Below, piece after piece: positions 12,173 through 22,345 of a stretch of DNA of 64,000 nt (its first letter is position 1; the number at the start of each line of letters is the position of its first letter). The notes beneath the pieces were generated by a model. It made no database searches, was not told the DNA's origin, and saw only the letters and a program-made list of their open reading frames with translations. The DNA lies in the NCBI GenBank assembly GCA_037074705.1, contig CM073591.1:85168032-85232031 (forward strand). The letters run 5' to 3'. The position numbers and the translations under genes are program-made. Origin of the DNA: Zhengitettix transpicula (Eukaryota > Arthropoda > Insecta > Orthoptera > Tetrigidae).

Positions 12173-13101
12173 TTAATCATTGTTTTCCTCAAATCTCTTT
12201 GTTGGTGTCTTCCGTTGTTGTCTGCGACTGTTTTGCGGGGCCATTGTCGCCCTCGTTTTGGTGGTATGTTGCTTCGTTTGTTGTATGCATATTAGGTTGT
12301 TCCACGTCTGGGTTTTCACCATCCATTCCCTCATCCCTTTGGCTGTCATCAGCCCTCGCCTGTAATAGCGCATCTCTTTCTCGTTTGTATAAGGTTTCGT
12401 TTCTTTTCTTCTTAATTTGAGCAGTGTTTTATTAGGGAAGTATTCATGCATGGCTTTTTCGACATTTTTCTCCCCTTGAAAACGTTCCTCTAGCTCATAC
12501 ATCAGTTTTATTTCTTCTTCAGAGAATACTTTTCCCTTTCTTCTCTTAGTCGGAGGTGGTTCAAGAGCTATGGTGCGCTTACTGTTACACTCCTCCGGAT
12601 GTCGGTGTCTTATGTGTTGATCTAATCCGAAGCATGTTGTATAAGAAGTAGGGCAGTACGCACAGGCCTTGTTTAGGGTTTCTTGGTTTTCTCGAATTTC
12701 TTGTGATTCTTGCATTTCTGGTTCCCTTAGTTTAGGGCATTGAGGGATGTGACACTCTATACTATGCTTTTTCATATAACTTTTCCTACAATATATGCAG
12801 ATAAATTTTAACTGCAGCCCTGAGTGTTTCTCCCTAACATGTGCTATCTCATCATTGATGGTTAGAGCTAGATAGTTACCTAAGTCACTCTCGGTACAGA
12901 TGCGACAAAGTCTGCTGTTGAAGGGATAGAATATGTTATATTCAGTAGGGGATAGGAAGGAAGGTATAGTAATTTGAAGGTGAGCTCTCCTACCTTGCAC
13001 TTCACTGGTATTATCCGTGGCTGGACCAGGTTTGTCGGCGGGATGGTGTCCTGGATGGCTGTGAAGAGCGTCACCTTGCACCTCCACAGCTGTCCTACCA
13101 T
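12173..13101 (-). pseudogene. R2-like LINE copy 1, zinc fingers and Myb-like DNA-binding region
   Basis: Nucleic-acid-binding N-terminal part of the LINE protein. After the third repeat module come three zinc-binding motifs: CRICTESDLGNYL with HVREKH (CCHH type), CIYCRKSYMKK with HSIECHIPQC (CCHC-like), and CAYCPTSYTTCFGLDQHIRH (CCHH). A basic stretch (PPTKRRKGK) and a Myb/SANT-like segment, FSEEEIKLMYELEERFQG to YFPNKTLLKLRRK, follow. Three fingers plus Myb resembles the R2 lineages with the longest N-terminus, where this region selects the DNA target. The frame is open for 304 codons, so this is the best preserved part of the copy. A frameshift separates it from the RT segment downstream. 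Confidence 0.75.
12998..13101 (-). repeat. Hairpin-bearing ~105-bp module (unit 3 of copy 1)
   Basis: Unit homologous to the two modules at about 14195-14380 and to the single unit at 34668-34745. Each unit carries a TGTGGAG-like arm, a short GC-rich centre and a CTCCACA-like arm, so it can fold on itself while also coding for the G-x-A-L-H-x-x-P-G-H peptide motif. In this unit one arm is degraded (TGTGAAG). Confidence 0.55.
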
Positions 13102-13105
13102 GTAC

Positions 13106-14177
13106 TGTAATAAGTGAGTTTTACATTTATACTATTTGTCTTGTCGTGGGAATGTTGGAGGTAACATTTGCACACGGCCGGTTTTTGGGACCCAGTTACG
13201 TCAACAGGAAGTGGGTTTTGCGAGGGACGCCTGGTCAGGTCATTTTCTGACCATAGGGGTGAATGTGCTCGGACAAAGGTGACCGTGGCTGGTCACAGCT
13301 GTGGAGGATAGAGAAAGGAAGTCGAGTCCTGGACGGCGAAGGAGAAGCTGTGGGCCAGGAGACGGGACAGTTGTTACCCAACATTTGGCTCGTCGGCAAG
13401 CAGAGCCGACGTCTTCGACCGGAGTGGTGTGTTGGAGGAGTCGCGTCCTGGAAGGCAGGAGAGCGGACGTCGTCCGTTCAAGGGAAGAACGCGTTGGAGA
13501 TTCTGGTGCGGAGGTTCTTGGAGGAGAGGACCGGGAGTTGCGGAGCAAGCGTGGGCCGTCACGCCTGTGTGGTTTTAGCCGCTTTTCTGTGTGCGGCCAG
13601 GCACCTGAACCTGACCCTGGACATCATCAGAAGGCGACGCGTCGCAGTAAAGTAAGCAAACTTCCCTCCCTTTCCCTGGATCGTGTGAAGTTACTGCGAA
13701 TTGAGAGTTTTGGGTCCAATGACCGGCTGTGTTTGTAAAAGAACATATTGAATTAGATAAATTTGGCCAAAAGAGTAAATTTACAGAGAATTGTTAGATG
13801 TAAGTTTATCAATAAGAGTGGCAACATTTAGCGATTGAGGAGTCGTGCCGAGTGTTTGTAGTAACCCTAATTTGTTTATTAAACTGAATTTTATGTTCAT
13901 AGTTTGTTTTATTCAGTAAATCCTTCCTTTACGGAATTGATCAAAGCCAGGACCCCTGAGATACAGTTATTGAGAGTCTCATGCTCGACTCAAGTACTCA
14001 CGAGTCCTGGCAAATCGTTTATCGGCTCCCTGGTGTGGATCGCGCGGATCGCGAATGTTACTTAATGAGACGATTGTCGTTAATATAATTTAAAATAAAA
14101 CTTTTCTGCACATGCAGTGGCGCCCGGGTCGGCATTAGTCCATTATAAGGATCCGAGGGAGCGGGTAGGCGATTACA
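13106..14177 (+). mobile_element. Solo-LTR-like element inside the R2-like LINE, GTAC target duplication
   Basis: A 1072-bp insertion starting TGTAATAAG and ending GCGATTACA, with GTAC directly on both sides (13102-13105 and 14178-14181). The interrupted LINE module continues in register across it, which fixes the boundaries to the base. It contains the family motif in diverged form (CCAGGACCCCTGAGA, about 13947-13961), about 215 bp before its 3' end as in other copies. The 5' half (13140-13640) is GC-rich and carries only chance ORFs. No gag or pol is present. Solo LTR is the most economical reading; a short non-autonomous element with 6-bp inverted ends is the alternative. Confidence 0.75.
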
Positions 14178-14451
14178 GTACTTCTGTGGTCAGGTCCATG
14201 GCACGTTCAGGTTCGACAACGGGCCGGTGTACTTGGAGACTGTGGAGGGCGACACCTTGCGTCTCCACAGTTTTCCTAACTCGTAATTTCGTGGTGGAGT
14301 CTTTGACTCGCTTAGGTTCGTCATCAGGATGGTGTCCTGGAAGCCTGTGGAGGGCGGCACCTTTCTTCTCCACAGGGGTGGTGCTACCCACACCAGGGTT
14401 TGGGATAGAGCTCATAGAGGTCCCACGCGTAGTGCTGATGAGCGGTATCAC
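14178..14451 (-). pseudogene. R2-like LINE copy 1, N-terminal repeat modules
   Basis: Start of the ORF upstream (in element sense) of the LTR insertion. It begins with a segment ending GTSMSSIPNPGVGSTTPVE, which aligns to GTSMCSSPNSGAGSTSPVE at the ORF start of copy 2. Two tandem modules follow, KKGAALHRLPGHHPDDEP and TQGVALHSLQVHRPVVEP; a third, VQGDALHSHPGHHPADKP, lies beyond the insertion at 13087. Copy 2 has only one such module. No function is known to me for this segment. The reading frame is cut by the LTR at 14177. Confidence 0.6.
14195..14380 (-). repeat. Two tandem hairpin-bearing ~105-bp modules (units 1-2 of copy 1)
   Basis: Two adjacent units read on the minus strand. Plus-strand hairpin arms are CTGTGGAG (about 14237-14244) with CTCCACAG (about 14263-14270), and CTGTGGAG (about 14344-14351) with CTCCACAG (about 14370-14377). 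The coding sense is a repeated peptide G-x-A-L-H. Copy number differs between LINE copies (three here including 12998-13101, one in copy 2). Confidence 0.6.
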
Positions 14452-14661
14452 TTAGACCAGAGCAGCGTTAGCCAGGGCTTGGCTGCTTACTCCGGGAGTG
14501 CGCCCAGTTCCCGGAGGCACCGTTTGAGACCCTGTACCCCAGTGCCATCCAGCTTTCAACACGGTAGCTCACATCTTGGCTTGAGTTTCGCCATAGGCCG
14601 TTTAGTTGCTCATTCTGTCATTGATTGAACAGTCCAGCGGGACTACTGGGAGGTAGGCCTT
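14452..14661 (-). other. Structured 5' leader of R2-like LINE copy 1
   Basis: Non-coding start of the element, about 75% identical by eye to 34429-34631 on the + strand. It keeps three stems present in copy 2: plus-strand 14628-14635 with 14640-14647, 14582-14585 with 14609-14612, and 14490-14496 with 14510-14516. Two of these carry paired base changes relative to copy 2, which suggests that RNA structure is under selection. R2 elements are known to carry a self-cleaving ribozyme at this position; identity with that ribozyme is not shown here. Confidence 0.55.
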
Positions 14662-17600
14662 ATGACTTGACGAGTAGGGTTATGATGATTCCTTACCTAA
14701 TTGGTAAAGTTCACCCATCGCCCTACTCGCCCGTAATCAGAGCTCTCCCAGGCCGTGTATATGAAGGCTGAAGACTTTGGCAAATATTCATCGGCCGACC
14801 ATATGTCTTTCCGCACAAACCGCCGCACCAGCCCCCTGACCCGGTCTGGTTGTGAGAGCCTTAAGAGAGTATTAGTTACTCCCCCCGAAAGTGTCAAAGA
14901 GTCAAAATTACTTCAATTAAGTAGACAGTGTAAAAAATACTGCGGGTTCCTTTAGAGATTCCAAATTCTCACGGTACTTGAACCAGATTATAATTATTTC
15001 AGATAAATTAAAAGGGCCAATAATACTCCCGGTAACCTAACAGTCATAAATACTACCAGTATCTTAAAAAGGCCAAACATACCACCGGTACCCTTCACCT
15101 TAAGACGGTCAGGAAAATTCTCGGAATCCTATGAAAATCAAAAAATATTCCCTGTAGGACAATTTGATGAAAATTAATCGTAGAACGTTGAATAAATAAC
15201 TTAGCGGAAAAAATCTATTTTGCACGGACATATCAAAAAAAAATATGTAGTAAATAATTAGCCGATTAGTTTAAATTTATGAATGTAGTAAGAGAAAATA
15301 GAGCCCGAGCAAAAGCGGCTCAGTGGAAAAACATCTCGCCTTTTATAGTCCCGAGAGACACCTGCGGAAAGAATAACTGACAGGAGACGTGGGAAAAAGA
15401 GTCAGGTGAAGAAACACGCACAAGAGAGCAAAGGAAATAGATCGTATTTTCTTCTACACACCTTAAACCTCGTATCAAGACTTTGTCGGTGACTTGAAAA
15501 TTACTCGATATTTGTTCGAAAAATTTTAGTTATACGTCTACCCAATAATATATTACCATATCTTTTTAATTAAATTTTTTACAAATAAAAAATTACGAAT
15601 ATTGGCAATTGGGCATACGGAATGTAAAGTCAGAATTCTCTTGCGAGAGTGTATGCACAAAACATTCAGTTGATAAATTGTCCAGTTAGAGGTGCGCAAT
15701 TCGTTGATTTGTAGGATACATTATTTCTGATGTCAAATATAGCACCCTTCGAGTAATTATGACGCATGTCTCAAATATAAATAAATGAATATTAGAATTG
15801 ATTAACTGTGCTAACAGAAGCGTGCTTGTGTCAGGCCTCGTAATAATGAGAAGCTATTTTCTATCATAGAGGTTCTTAGTCGAACAAACAAACAAACGTT
15901 ATAAAATCTGTATTGCGTGTTGCATTAAGGAAGTGGCGCTCAATTTTTGTGACCTAAATTTTGCGACAACTGTCTTAAGAAACATTTATTTTTCGCTTTC
16001 TCAGAGATAAGAGCAAATAAATAACTTCCGTGCATTAAATTTAAAATCGTCTGTATATATTTGGATGGATGTAAGGTAGAGGTTGCGAACCAATTTGGAT
16101 AAAAGAAACTTTAAGACTATACATTATTTTACACTAAGTGAAAATTATTTCATTTTGAAAAATAATTGTAATAAAACGACGAATGTAAACCAGGAAAACA
16201 GTATACTTTAATTTGATGAAAACGGATATGGACATGTGGTGAGTCGTTTGACCTATAATCAATTTTCAAAAAAATTCAAATAAGCGTATTCGACAATTTG
16301 TTTAATATTAAGTATGGATACAAATAATTTTATGTGGATCTCTGACAAGAAAAAAGCATTTCTGACCAGTCGCCGAATGAAGAATGGTTTTCACAGTTAT
16401 TCTCGGTGTCTGTCCGTGATATTGGCGTGAAGGGAAAACATTTCTGGGAAAGCTTTTGTCGGTCTTGCACATATTGCGAGGTATAACAAAGACTACTTGC
16501 AAAAAGGCAGTCGGTTGAAAAGAGGTGGCTCCAGGTGACCGCCTGTAAAATTTTTTAACGAATCGTCGCTTCATTTTAATTATAAATCAGTCCAATTTAT
16601 CCCAGACAAGCAGGGCGACCTTTCTGGTTCGAGTTGCGGGCCAACAGTTCTTCTCAGCGTCCGAATGCTGACATGAAGGAGTTCACGATGAGATCGGCCC
16701 CGTACAAGTTCCTGAGAGCCATCACCAAATAGGATTACCTCCGGCAGGCACCCAGAAAAGCTTACGGTATATGGCATTGTTCCAACCTTTTAATTATTGA
16801 ATACCGTTCTCGTCTAAACTAGTAGATACTTGCTTTTCAAATTATTTTTTGCTTATATTACGCTCACGTTTCCTTGAAATTTGCCATTGAATACTACGAA
16901 TAATATTATTTTTGCTTTCCTGAATTAATAAATAATTTAGTTTCAATTTATTTGTATACAAATATAATGTGAGTTAAATATATGTATGATATTCATAAAT
17001 TTATAATTATATGTCTTCCTTTAATTTGTAAACAAATGCAAATAAAAAGTAAAACTATTATTAAAACTAAATAAAATCTTTGTAATTTAATATAAAATCC
17101 TCCACAATAATTGAAGTATTTGTATCCACAGACTTAAATAAAATATACGGCAATCATTCAAACCACTACGAGCTTTGAGGTGATACAAAGTTTAATACTG
17201 GGAAAAACAGCAGGCAGGAAACACTGATAATTGTGGTGTATGATTATTTTACTCATTGTAGAGGAAACTGCTAAGGAAGTGGAGACAAAATTTAATCGGA
17301 ATAAAAATAAAATAAGATCAATTCTAATGTTGAAGGAACTATTTACTTAGTTAAGAAGAAGAATACGTTGAAAGGATAGAGTAAACTGCTTCAATAGATA
17401 ATCAGACTATACAATCTTTTATTTAAAGGGTCTTAAAATGTCGTGAAATATATTTTTTGTTGAAAAGAAACATATAAAGCCTTCTTCACACGATATAAAA
17501 TTAAAATTAAAATTGTAGAAGGCGACTTAAAACAGCATATATGCAAATGAAATAGAAAACCGAAAATTGAACGTTGAATTTTTTAAAAAAATATTAATAT

Positions 17601-19352
17601 ACGATTGTTGAAGATAAAATTGAGAATCCAAATAATATTTGCGGCGTGAGAAGATTCTTAGGAAAATCCTTATGGAATATGAAACTGTGTTGGACATATT
17701 CTGAGGTGTTCAGTAAAAGTCAACAAAATAATAAGAGATTGGATAATAACTCGGAATAAAATTATCGAATAACATTACGTCACAATGTAATGTGAACGTG
17801 TTGGCAAAAAACAACAACCGAATATAAAACCATCTTTATGTAGTCCGATAACTAAAGTCTTAAAAAATGTATTAGTACCCGGAGATTTATTTCCGAATCG
17901 GTCAAAATTTAGGTTGTATAATGTTACTAGATAGTTAATAATTCCTACACTTTTAGTGAATGTTGTTCCTGACGTGAAAATTAGACAGACTAGGCTAATT
18001 TAGGATTTATGCGTTGGAAATGTTTATCAGCGCATAATATTCTTCTCCGACCTTTAGACGAAACGTTTCGCCCGAGACATGTTTACGACTGTGTCTATAA
18101 ATCTTGTGTTGAGATGTTGCACAATCCGTCAGGGATTCTTAACAGCACCTTGAAAATTAGTCCTCTTCCCGTGTCGTTCACAGCGCAATGAAGTTAAATA
18201 GACTAAATTTCCTGAAAGCGCAAGTGGCAGTGTCGTGTTATTCCTTGCTCAGACGCATTCTAAGAGGCAATGAATATTTTATAATCGCCTTAATGTAACC
18301 TCCTTTACTACATTAGCGTTAGGAAATACGAGTTCAGAACAGTGAGAAACTGACGAGGTAGCAAATAGTTTAGAGGCTGATCGAATTGATATTATAAACA
18401 TTATTAGATATAATTCTGAACGAATCACAGTTATTCTTTCTAGGATTATTTACCTTATCTGTGTATTTACGAGTTACGTCAAGTAACTAATTACAACTTC
18501 CTTTCTGACCTGCAAGTCAGTCAACCTGAAGGGTCTAATCACGTTGTGGATTATAAACATAGTCATTTTCATACTCCGCATTTCGGATTAACATTTTTTT
18601 AATAGAATTTTACTTTCTAGAAATATATACCAGAAAATTAGAGTAAATATGTCAGTGACAAAATTATGAAATATTTGTTATTTCTCCTCTTATTTGCAGC
18701 CTAAAATTATGTTTTTAATTACGGTCCTTCAACTAAAGCTGTATTATTTAATTCAAAATCCAATAAATGCGCAATTGTCTCCCACAATTTTTATAGAATT
18801 ACTACTGGCTTAATTAATTTATTACTAAATATACTAAATAATTTTTTCCAAAAAATTCATAGTCTATGAGAATGTAAATTTCTTTCTATATTACGAGGCA
18901 TTTTATGTACAAATTTTATTTATTTAAAATCATTTTTGGATTGTGTGATGTTACAAATGAATAAACTTAAAAATAATATTTTTGAAGTTGCTTTAAGCTT
19001 TCATGGATTGACAAATATTAGAGATCAAAAGACGGACATTAGTAACGTTATAAATTATAATCTCATGTTTTAAATATATGAAATACACACACTTTAGCTT
19101 CATCAACCTTATATATTTTAACCAGCTAACGAATAGTTAGAATATGAAATACATTCCGTAGTTGTTAGTGCAGTAAGAAACAAATGATTACAAAAAAGAA
19201 AGAGATTAGAACACTCAAAGAAAGTATGGTGGTGATACGAAGCAAGGCACAGCTGGGAGTCAATATGGTGGTAGATGACTTTTATTACGGAACCGGAGAA
19301 GAAGGTGTAATACGGAATCATGGACGATATTCATCATAAGAAAATATTGCAG

Positions 19353-19393
<41 letters not shown>

Positions 19394-20464
19394 ACTTTGT
19401 GTCATGTATAACTTATAATCATTTAAATTGTGAATAAAACCATTAATGCTGGATAAAAATAGTCATATTTAAAAAATGACCAACATATACTACCCCTTAA
19501 TATTTGCAGCTGTTCTCTTGAGGTCTTAATTTCTAGTTTAAATAATTAGTTTAACATCAAACGTCTTTCTGAAAAATTAATAAATGCTATTGGATTTTGT
19601 TTTAATTTCGCTTAAAATATATGTTTAAATAAGCACAAGACAGGTAAGTGAATAACAGTATTTGGACTAAGCGAATATTGCATTACTCATAGGATATCTT
19701 TTAATGTTGTGAACAAATTTTCTTTCATAGCCAATTACAGTAATCCCACCTGATACAAATATATGTTGCATGTTTCATTCAAGAAAGCGCGATCAAGTCT
19801 TCCGACGAACAGTCTGCTTGGCATGATTTTACGCTTTTGCTGCTCAGTCCCTGAGAGAATCAGCAATGACGCCAGCTTTGAGGTCAAAATAGACTATGTT
19901 TGAGCTTCTGTCTAAATGAGTAGTTAGCTGTGCCGCCATCTGGCTTTGGAGAGCATAATGTGTGTGCAGCTTGGCTTGGCAAGGGAACTTGACGTTGGTT
20001 CTGTACGGTAAATATTCAGAATCACTGACATACTGGAACAGTGGATCCATCATATATTTTATAACATAAGAATATATTGAGAAAAATATATAAATTTGAA
20101 TATAATAATTAAATTCTGTATGCTTAAGAGAATAAAATATTTTATTAATTTAATGTATATAAATATAAAAATATATACCTTAAAAATATTTTTCTGGTTC
20201 TCAGCTGTCATTTTTAAAACCTCGGCCGCATTATATCACGCCTCAAATTATCACTTCTATTCCTAACTTCTTTTTATAATTCATTCGAGCCCAAATCTGG
20301 CCTCCTCTTTCTCCCAACAATCCGATCAATCGGTGTCATAAAATTTTCTAGCTGGATGTATTATTTTCGAGGTCAAAGTCTGCTTTTATTTTCTCTAAGC
20401 TTCCTCAGAAAACAAATGTAGCTGGATAAGATAAAGAAAAATATAATAATTTGAGGAGACTTTA
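14662..20464. other. AT-rich intergenic DNA, no gene seen
   Basis: No coding region is supported. Near 14940-15160 there are several CCGGTA/CCGGTAACC-like strings at irregular spacing. GC-richer patches at 16330-16760 and 19800-20050 carry ORFs without recognisable domains. Confidence 0.55.
19354..19389. repeat. (TA)n microsatellite without an LTR next to it
   Basis: A TA tract of about 36 bp; an unoccupied example of the sequence the solo-LTR family is found in. Confidence 0.95.
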
Positions 20465-20815
20465 ACATTCACCGACCTCGTTTTGGAGTACAATGCTATC
20501 TGCTGCGACCCTTACCATGGATGTCACATTAATGTTCTGCAAAGAGTGCATGGCGTAGCTGTAAAGTTTGAGGCAAAGGGTGGTATAAAAATTAATTGGG
20601 ATTCCTTAAATAGTCGGAGAGAGAATGCGCGACTGTACGCGATTTTAGAGGGATTTAGTGGAGATGGGATATAAAGGTTTTATTACTTGGATCGTCGAGC
20701 AGAGAAACACAAGCCCGCGTTAAAAAATACGCGGAAGGAGACAAAGGTCATACATTCGTAAATTTGATTTTATTAATAGAAAAACAGAAATTTGTAGGAG
20801 TTGGCCGGTATCATC
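20465..20815 (+). pseudogene. LINE reverse-transcriptase C-terminal fragment
   Basis: Two frames of a decayed LINE protein. The first reads LEYNAICCDPYHGCHINVLQ followed by RVHGVAVKFEAKGG, then WDSLNSRRENARLYAILEGF. This matches the usual C-terminal segment of Jockey/CR1-type LINE proteins (LEY...WDPY...ALxRVQ..AAKF...W..L..RR..ARL). After frameshifts the following block reads RRQRSYIRKFDFINRKTEIC with RSW, matching the RRQRTDIGKxSFVNRT..W motif that closes such proteins. No palm or endonuclease region is present here, so it is a short relic. It is unrelated to the R2-like LINE in this window. Confidence 0.65.
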
Positions 20816-21482
20816 AGTGAGACATACACTATAAATGTCTATATTTTTTAAATAAATTAAAGGAGTGAAATCTTTCTCCCTTTCCTCCGAACACACACAC
20901 ACACATATGTATATATATTAACCCGACAATCTGTCGATGTTGGGCCCCTGTTATTTTGTATTTACCTGGGTCGGCGGTCTTTGTTGTCATGTAGTTCCAC
21001 GATGGCATTGTTGCGTTGCAACGCGGTTTTGGTGAACGGGTTTAAAAGTTTTAGTCTCCATGGGGAGCTCGTTGAATATGGTTCATGTGAGCTCGCAGTG
21101 TAATGATCATAGTATCTGTTTTTCAGTTTTAAGTCTCCACTTGGCGAGCAGACCTGGTAGTTCGCGAACAGTTCAGCCTCCGCTGGGAACAAGCGTCGAC
21201 ATGAACTCAAACAAAACATATAAGTGCAAGAGAGATTAATGAGGTATTCATTTTGGGAAGTGTCACGTCAATTAAAGCCACGTCCTGAGAATACTATACA
21301 TGTCTCCTGCCTCGAAATTAATAAATGTTGATTTTAACTAAGGTTTTGGCATTTTTTTATTAAAAAAATTATCTGGCACCCTTAAAAAACTTGCACAACG
21401 AGAACTTCGAGAGTACTGAGATATAAAACTATTACATTATATCGTCGGAATGTAGTTCGAAGCTCCTCCTGTTTATTACATT
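20816..21482. other. Unassigned GC-richer block
   Basis: 20930-21330 is richer in GC than its flanks and may be an old repeat (minus-strand ORF 21219-20962 has no motif). A possible relation to the solo-LTR family could not be shown. Confidence 0.4.
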
Positions 21483-21510
21483 TTTTCGCTACAACGTGGG
21501 ACAAAAGTTC

Positions 21511-21517
<7 letters not shown>
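21483..21517. repeat. Left arm of a 27-30 bp inverted repeat around the solo LTR
   Basis: TACAACGTGGGACAAAAGTT followed by CTGTTTTA, the reverse complement of 22308-22345. Between the arms lie (TA)n, the solo-LTR-like element at 21555-22230, and (TA)n/(GT)n. Confidence 0.75.

Positions 21518-21554
<37 letters not shown>
21517..21554. repeat. (TA)n microsatellite
   Basis: Left flank of the solo-LTR-like element at 21555-22230. Confidence 0.95.
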
Positions 21555-21557
<3 letters not shown>

Positions 21558-22227
21558 AGTACTTAACGTCCAATTAAAAATGCAAAATGACAATTAAACA
21601 ATTTGAATTTATAATGAAAGCTACTCGTTGAATTTATAGTGATTTAAAATTAAAATGATAGACAAAACAAATTAATTTATTAACGCACAAACAATTAAAT
21701 TTACATTATTAATATTTGACAATAAAAATTTTACTCTTTCTCAGGGTCGTTTACTGGGCCTTTAATTAAAAAAATGCTTGGTAACAATTAAATTTTATCA
21801 AGTTATCATGGACTTACTTCATCAATAGATTATTTACAATCAAATACATTTAATTATGAGTTCACAAATAATAATTCTGTGGTATTTTAACTTACTGTTT
21901 CTGGTACTCAAAGAAATTGTCTCGTTCGTACACACACACTTTATATACAGGCCATTTTTAACACTGATTCTAATAAACAATTTTGGTTTGCAAAATGGTT
22001 CACTGTTCGTTTAGGAAATACTCTCGTTCCGAAGTTTATTAACTGAAGGATGCAGTTGCCTGGCTCCCAAAATCGAAGACAATGGTCTAAATCACGAATA
22101 GAATAATTTAGACACTGCACTCAAAATGTTTAGCGTTGAATATTTACGTATTTATCTCGCAGACTGCTTCGCTAACAATGCGAGTCCAAATTTTTATTTA
22201 TTAATTAATTTTTTCCTTTTAAGTACC

Positions 22228-22230
<3 letters not shown>
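21555..22230 (-). mobile_element. Solo-LTR-like element in (TA)n, minus orientation
   Basis: A 676-bp insertion with ends TGTAGTACTT and AAGTACCACA (9 of 10 inverted-matching), flanked on both sides by ATAT and long (TA)n tracts. The inverted family motif TCTCAGGGTCGTTTACTGGG is at about 21739-21758, placing the 3' end at 21555. No coding potential is seen. A 27-30 bp inverted repeat lies outside the microsatellites (21483-21515 and 22308-22345). Confidence 0.7.
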
Positions 22231-22300
<70 letters not shown>

Positions 22301-22301
22301 T
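22231..22301. repeat. (TA)n followed by (GT)n microsatellite
   Basis: Right flank of the same element: a TA tract to about 22278, then TGTG repeats to about 22301. Confidence 0.95.
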
Positions 22302-22307
22302 TGTAAT

Positions 22308-22345
22308 AAAACAGAACTTTTGTCCCACGTTGTGGCGACAATATA
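22308..22345. repeat. Right arm of the inverted repeat
   Basis: TAAAACAGAACTTTTGTCCC followed by ACGTTGTGGCGACA. It pairs with 21483-21517. It could be the far end of a hairpin transposon whose loop was a TA microsatellite. Confidence 0.75.

Larger units (their letters stand above)
8540..14661 (-). mobile_element. R2-superfamily LINE, copy 1 (degenerate, split by a solo LTR)
   Basis: Full-span but decayed non-LTR retrotransposon read on the minus strand. In element order it has a structured 5' leader (14661-14452), repeated N-terminal modules, three zinc-finger-like motifs and a Myb-like segment (13087-12173), reverse transcriptase (12022-10837), thumb, CCHC knuckle and a restriction-like PD-(D/E)XK endonuclease (10485-9640), and a ~1.1-kb 3' UTR. 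This order is that of the R2/NeSL superfamily, which integrates by nicking the target with the C-terminal endonuclease and priming reverse transcription there. The ends are set by alignment to copy 2 at 34429-38773. A 1072-bp LTR-like insertion (13106-14177) interrupts the N-terminal part, so the LINE itself is about 5.05 kb. Several frameshifts make it inactive. Confidence 0.8.

Noticed and set aside
13263..13738. Two overlapping ORFs of 130 and 145 codons.
   Set aside because: GC-rich part of the solo-LTR-like element; overlapping frames on both strands, no domain.
14115..14135. GTGGCGCCCGGGTCGG resembles a retroviral-type primer-binding site, suggesting an internal region after an LTR ending at about 14115.
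   Set aside because: The GTAC duplication and the TGTAAT/ATTACA ends place the true border at 14177, so this string lies inside the insertion; an LTR ending in CA at 14115 would leave the rest of the insertion unexplained.
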